Assembly: GCA_950106755.1 (NCBI GenBank)
Contig: OX467090.1
Location: forward strand, 15,251,489 to 15,315,488
DNA length: 64,000 bases
Reading direction: 5' to 3'
Source: Climacium dendroides
Lineage: Eukaryota > Streptophyta > Bryopsida > Hypnales > Climaciaceae
This document shows, in pieces, positions 59,117-64,000 of the stretch (its first letter is position 1; every line of letters starts with the position of its first letter). Below the pieces are notes generated by a model. That model did no database searches, was not told the DNA's origin, and worked only from the letters and a program-made list of their open reading frames with translations. The translations under genes and the position numbers were made by a program.

Positions 59117-59419
59117 TATTGAGAGAAAGAAAACCAAGCCAATATATTCCAATGAAGGGGAACACAAACATGTGTGAGAAAGGGGTGTCAAGCCCATGCT
59201 AGGGGCTGCCCTCTTATACCACTCTTCTACTAAGTGCCATGACTAACCATATGGGACAAAGGTCCTCTAGGAGGGCTGCCCCTCTCTATAGGCACCACTA
59301 GGAGGGCTGCCCCTCTCTAATAGCCCATTGCTTTGGCTACAAACAACACACAACTAAGGTCAGCCCATACTAAGAGCTCCCACAAACATTCTATGCCAAT
59401 CTATTCACTTTCTTCAACA
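59117..59419 (-). repeat. 5' LTR of copia copy 2
   Basis: Complete 303-bp LTR, followed on the right by host GAATTCAATATG (unit coordinate 3951). Confidence 0.93.
59213..59218 (-). promoter_or_regulatory. TATA box of copia copy 2 5' LTR
   Basis: TATAAG on the minus strand at the same place in the LTR as in copy 1. Likely promoter of the copy 2 transcript. Confidence 0.55.
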
Positions 59420-59574
59420 GAATTCAATATGTAAAATAACTTTTGCTTGATTTTAAACACATAAAAGTGTGGAACCAATTAATATGATCCACTAATAAGG
59501 GGAGAAAGAGACCATCAAAGTCCACAAAATATTCAAATAGAAGCATTTGCATGTTAATGTCAATGTTCACAAAA

Positions 59575-60471
59575 CTACACTTTTATGCACCGAAAGTGAG
59601 TGTAATTGCACCTACTTCTTTCTAGCCTAGTTTCCTCTAACCTAAGTCTTGACATTTCTAAAATCCACGAATGCCTCAAAACCTCTGATGCAGTCAAACG
59701 CTCGTTGACATTGTACGTCAACATTCTTTGAATTAGATCTTTTGCACCCTTCGAGATGTGTGGCCATGGATCCCTAGCAAACAAGTCATGGCACTCCATG
59801 ATGTCTTGGTATACATCTGTGAATGTGTGGCCATTGAAAGGAGGAAACCCAGCTAAGAGGCCATATAGTACCACCCCAAGGCTCCAAATGTCCACTTTGG
59901 GTCCATGGGTGCGTTCCATGACTTCGGGGGCCGTATATATAGGACTTCCATCAACATGGGTCAATACATCACCGCGCTCAAAGAATTGGGCCAACCCAAA
60001 ATCAATCATTTTGAGTGTCGAATCTTTGTCTTTGGTTTGGAACAACAAGTTTTCAAGCTTCAAGTCCCGATGGACAATGCCAAAGCCATGGCAAGCCTCA
60101 ATAGCACTAGCAATTTCCTTAATCATTTGAGCTGCTCTTGGCTCGTCAAAAGTACCATTTTGAACCATTTGATCCAAGATCGTCCCTCCTTCACATAGCT
60201 CCATGACTATGTAGACATGATCTTCATCTTCCAAAACATCTTTGAGTGCCACTATATTTGGATGCTCTCTAAGATTGATCAAGCGTAGGATTGCAACTTC
60301 ACGTTCAATAGTTTCACTTTCTTGTTGTGAGACAAGGTTGCGCTTTGGTATGCATTTGCATGCATATTGTTTGCCAGTTGTAATTTGGGTGCACAAATAG
60401 GTTACGCCAAAGCCACCCGCCCCCAATTGCTTGCCTTTAGTATACAAGTCCATCATTTTGATTGTGTTCAT
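59575..60471 (-). CDS. CDPK/PPCK-like minimal kinase, copy 7 (U8), P268S
   Basis: Intact frame from the ATG at 60471. It differs from the other six proteins only at residue 268, where CCG is changed to TCG, turning the conserved HPW at the end of the kinase domain into HSW. The Pro of this motif is common in CDPK-type kinases and packs the last helix, so a mild effect on folding is possible. The 3' end of the gene lies only 155 bp from the 5' LTR of copia copy 2, which is transcribed in the same direction and away from the gene. TATA-like box and upstream ORF (60437-60499) are present. Confidence 0.8.
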   Translation of the reverse strand: MNTIKMMDLYTKGKQLGAGGFGVTYLCTQITTGKQYACKCIPKRNLVSQQESETIEREVAILRLINLREHPNIVALKDVLEDEDHVYIVMELCEGGTILDQMVQNGTFDEPRAAQMIKEIASAIEACHGFGIVHRDLKLENLLFQTKDKDSTLKMIDFGLAQFFERGDVLTHVDGSPIYTAPEVMERTHGPKVDIWSLGVVLYGLLAGFPPFNGHTFTDVYQDIMECHDLFARDPWPHISKGAKDLIQRMLTYNVNERLTASEVLRHSWILEMSRLRLEETRLERSRCNYTHFRCIKV

Positions 60472-60549
60472 TTTGAAGAGTGACAATTGACAAGGTCATG
60501 AAAGCAAAGGCACAAGAAACCTTAGTAGATGCAAGCCTTGAATTGGGAG

Positions 60550-60557
60550 TTTATAAA
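60550..60557 (-). promoter_or_regulatory. TATA-like box of kinase copy 7
   Basis: TTTATAAA at the conserved spacing from the kinase start. Confidence 0.5.
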
Positions 60558-62415
60558 TCACATGCAAAGCCTTGGTTTTTGTAGAACTAGGTACCTATCT
60601 TTTATTTTGGTTTCCTCTCTTTTACGTTGATCCATTCTTTTGCTTTATTTAGTTTTCATTAAGCTTTTACTTTGTTCTAGTTTTCATTTAGCTTTTACTT
60701 TGCTTTAGTTTCCATTTGGTTTTTTGCTTTGACTTAATTTTTGTTTTTGAAACAATTCATCAAGAAATAAACAAAGAGTTTGAAATTTGAATAGATAGTT
60801 GATGGGTATGAATGCAAGTTTGGCAAAAGGAGAGTCTTCTAGGCAAAGCCAATGACATCTACATTTATGCTTTGAGGCTCCCTCTTTGCATGTTTGTGCT
60901 CATTGTATTTTCTAGTTCCATTTGTATTGAGCATCCTTTTCACAGGTGGGTTACTTACATGAATTCACATGTTCCTTCTTAGATTTTTTTTCTTGCCCAT
61001 CTTACTTGCCCATCTTAATAAGGCTAATATGTTTTAACACTTGTAGATTAAGACATGTTAAGCAACTTGGTTAGTTCATGGAGCCCCGTCTGTGCTAAAT
61101 GTTCTAGAATTTGTTTGCACTTGATGTGGACATCTATATCTATATATCAATTTTTGATGGCCATTCAAGTGTGCCACATTTAATTACTTTTAGATTATTT
61201 AGTGAATATTGGATAAAACATTGGGAGATCTCCGATGTTGCATAAATATTTGTATATATGGTTTGTATACATCTTTTTGATGTTTTGCATAGGTCTCCTC
61301 AATGGCCATTGTTTAATATTAGTTTAGGACTATTGAAAGTCTAGTAGAAGGTAATCCTTAAAAGACCAAATACTATTTTTTGGCAACATAGCAATTTTGG
61401 GTAGCTCACTACAAACAAAATTCTTCATCTATTTTTTAAATTTTTTTTCAAACAAGTTGTGCGGGAGGAGTAGCTTTCAAGCCAACAATTTCCATAACTT
61501 TTGACGTTGTGGTGAGTTTTTTTTTAATAAAAAGTAATTTTCATTGATCTTTGGGCAACTCAAAAAATTCTTAAAGAATCACTTCTTTTAAGATATAGAA
61601 ATTTGAAATTGATTTTCTAGATTTAAATACACGCGAAAAGCTTTGAACCCTTCCAATTTGGTTAATGAAATGAAGTTATGAGGAGTTTGAGTTTGCAAGT
61701 AGTTATAGAATCTTTTCTCTAAAATAAACTTTGAAGTCTTTTAGACAACTCAATTTTCAATATTTTTGGAAACAAAAATAAAAGCATTTGGTGTAGATTG
61801 TTTATTAGAAACATCACAACCGTTGGGATTGACATTTTTCGATTCCATAACTATATTCTTGACAATCTAGTATTTTGAATCACCCTCTATTATTTTCTAC
61901 TTACTATTACTTTTCTATATGTTTTACAACTCTAAATGTTTTAAAAATATGCAAGCATGTAGCCAACTTGCCTTGGATGAATCCAAAGAGTATCCACCAT
62001 TTTGGACATTTTTTCATACAAATGTGACCTTGAGAAGATAGGACAAAAAATGTATTTTTGTCACTTCAACCACTAATATCATGCAGTCTACATAGTGGAA
62101 ATTTCTGAAAGTTTTCCACATCTTCTCAAATTGGTGTGCTACAAGATACTATGGTTATATGTGTCCATATTTTTTTAAAAAAATTTGGTACTTGTACTAA
62201 AAACGACAATTTTGAAGCATTTGAGGTGAAAACATAGTAAAAAACCTTTACAGATTAAATGTGAGACAATTCCTCTCAGGGTTCTACTTGGTGGATATGG
62301 AAGGGCTCCAAGGGCTAAAAGGAATATATCCTCGGTGATGCGTATCGGAGGCTTTCTAGAGAAGAGCATTCACATTTTCATCTTCATGTTCTCCTTGTTT
62401 ACAACTTTTAGAGGG

Positions 62416-63925
62416 GCAAAGATTGTCCCCATATGCCTTACTTTTGGCCAATCTCAATACACTCCTAGCTCAACTCATGTTGGTTGAGCTCATGTTTGTG
62501 TTTCTCAAAGGTGCAAGTAACTATGAGCCTCATCTAACTCCTTAAGAGTGTTCTTTTTGCAATTGAAAAATTTGTGATGTGCTTTATAAATAATACAAAG
62601 ATCTCTAATGTTAACCAATTCTAATGAATCCCTCAATTGCTTTTGATTAATAAATAGACTTCCCTAGTGAGGTGTTAATGAATAATTTAAGTTGAATCTC
62701 TCCCAAGAAGTGCATACAATGAGATGGATTTTTCATAGTGTCATGAGTGTGTCTAAACATGATGCCAAAGGCCCATTTGAATATACATATATATATATAT
62801 AAGAATAACATTCACTCAAGTATGTCCACTCATAATGTAAGCATAAGTGTAGTCAATTTAGACTTTACAATCTAATTCTAGTTAGAGGATGATGAATTGA
62901 TTGCTTGTGTTATATATATCAGAGTTCAAGGAGAGATTTGAGCCCAACCAACTAGTATTTGTAGTTTTCTATTGGTAAACAATTCTTTATTGATAATCTT
63001 TAGATATTTTTGAGTTTTACTTAAAATAAAATTTATTTTGAAATAGTGACGGATCATTTGACAGAAGCTTTGATTTTCAACCAACAATTTGGGGAAATGA
63101 ATTGGCTCATAAAAAGTATACTAACAACTTTGTTCCCCTAGTGCATTGGTATTTACAAGGCAATTCCAAACCCTTGTTTATTTGTATTTATGTATAATGT
63201 TTCATCGGCGTTCTCAACCCGTTGAATTGGTGCATTGGTCCATGGTAGGCCTCATCACAAATGATCAATTTGTGGAGGCCAAATCTCACCTTCCTAGACA
63301 TAAAGCTTAGAAAACATTCAAGGACAACTTCCTACCCTTTCTCATTCTTTTCTTTCTTGGGTATACAATTCAAATGGTTTCGGAATCAGAAATGATTTTT
63401 TGAGTTTTTTTTGAGTTGGAATTGTCTTCCCCAAGTTTTAATTATGCATTCATTTCTATTTGAGTAGGGAGAATTATCATTTTAAGAACATTGTTGTGAA
63501 TCTAAAAGCAATCCAATGATAAGAATATTTTTTTGGAAGTTAGAAGTTTGCTTCCCTTGTTTTCCTCAAGCCTCTTGCGGATATTTTGCTAACCAAGTGG
63601 TAGTGCCTCCTAATTTAGTTTGATTTAGTTCCATTTAATTCACTAATCTTGGTATTAGGCTATGTTGGAAGAAAAGAAAACACATTCATCCTCATTCTTT
63701 TTCATTCAAGTTGTGGAGGCTTGTTCCTTCTTGTTCTTTCTTTAGTTTTGCACCTTTTCTTTAAAGATGTTTTGCTTTCAACTCATCCAATTTTTTCTTA
63801 TTGAGGCTAACAATTAGTTCATATGAACTTTGATGTACAATGTTTCTATGATACCATTTTTCACATGTAATTTTTGATGCAGCTCAACTTGATGGACCCT
63901 AAGCAATTGATTATGATTGAATGCC
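62416..63925. repeat. Tandem array unit U9, partial (unit coordinates 1-1541)
   Basis: Normal unit sequence up to GATTGAATGCC, then replaced by unrelated sequence. It has the shortest (AT)n tract and shares with U3 the loss of one A in CTAACAATTAG (near 63812). No gene. Confidence 0.94.
62787..62801. repeat. (AT)n microsatellite, 15 bp (U9, shortest)
   Basis: Alternating AT run, much shorter than in all other units. Confidence 0.95.
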
Positions 63926-64000
63926 TAACCTAGTGTCTAATGCTACACCTAGGGCTGAATGTACATGGTCAACAATAATATGTACATGTTAGTCAACAAT
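63926..64000. other. Non-array sequence at the right edge
   Basis: 75 bases not seen elsewhere in the window. ATGTACATG is followed by GTCAACAAT twice about 22 bp apart. This is either the end of the array or the start of another insertion; too little is visible to decide. Confidence 0.6.

Larger units (their letters stand above)
54090..59419 (-). mobile_element. Ty1/copia LTR retrotransposon, copy 2 (one LTR end trimmed)
   Basis: Same family and nearly the same sequence as copy 1, in the opposite orientation. The internal region is 150 bp longer, wholly explained by extra leader repeats. The 3' LTR lacks its last 7 bp or so. The two LTRs differ at one visible position (GAGAGAGG versus GAGAAAGG). 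Host DNA corresponding to unit coordinates 2582-3950 (1369 bp) is absent at this site, and no target duplication is present. Confidence 0.95.
59420..62415. repeat. Tandem array unit U8, right part (unit coordinates 3951 to end)
   Basis: Host sequence resumes at GAATTCAATATG and runs to the end of the unit. Base changes are visible in the kinase (near 59670), near 61026 (GGCTAATATG for GGCTGATATG), and in a poly-T/A tract near 62175. Non-coding apart from the kinase. Confidence 0.95.

Noticed and set aside
1..64000. CRISPR array, bacterial operon or phage module
   Set aside because: The repeats are 6.9 kb apart or are 60-bp tandem units without unique spacers. Copia gag-pol and a eukaryotic kinase show this is plant nuclear DNA.

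Overview
The window looks like intergenic or segmentally duplicated DNA from a land-plant nuclear genome. It is A/T-rich, carries a plant-type CDPK/PPCK-like protein kinase without introns, and contains two nearly identical full-length Ty1/copia LTR retrotransposons with plant-style single-ORF gag-pol. The species cannot be told from the sequence; a large repeat-rich genome is likely. No rRNA, tRNA or CRISPR array was seen.

Layout. The backbone is a head-to-tail tandem array of a unit of about 6.94 kb, counted here from the motif GCAAAGATTGTCCCC. Units: U1 1-6946, U2 6947-13883, U3 13884-20524 (shortened by internal deletions), U4 20525-27466, U5 27467-34401, U6 34402-42846 (truncated, split by copia copy 1), U7 46307-51514 (lacks its first 1738 bases), U8 51515-62415 (split by copia copy 2), U9 62416-63925 (partial). 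New sequence starts at 63926. The units look almost identical apart from an (AT)n tract of 15 to 51 bases, a few small indels and scattered single-base changes. This implies recent amplification or strong homogenisation.

Each unit with a complete middle part carries one minus-strand kinase gene: seven copies, all open, six with identical protein and one with a single substitution. Each has a TATA-like box about 80 bases upstream of the first ATG and a short overlapping upstream ORF. The first in-frame ATG gives 298 residues; the open frame extends a little further upstream, but only through a TTG.

The copia elements (copy 1 37285-42471, plus strand; copy 2 54090-59419, minus strand) have 303-bp LTRs, an intact 1329-codon gag-pol and a leader with 60-bp tandem repeats (4 copies versus 6.5). 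Their primer-binding site matches the anticodon region of initiator tRNA-Met, as in Drosophila copia (half-tRNA priming), and not the usual tRNA 3' end. Neither has a normal 5-bp target duplication: copy 1 is flanked by a 148-bp direct duplication of host DNA, and copy 2 replaces 1369 bp of host DNA and has lost about 7 bp of one LTR end.

Between U6 and U7 lies 3.46 kb of non-array DNA (42847-46306) with a 228-bp foldback element, an old diverged relative of part of the array unit, and a small unrecognised ORF. This segment joins unit coordinate 3118 to unit coordinate 1739, so it marks an internal rearrangement of the array.
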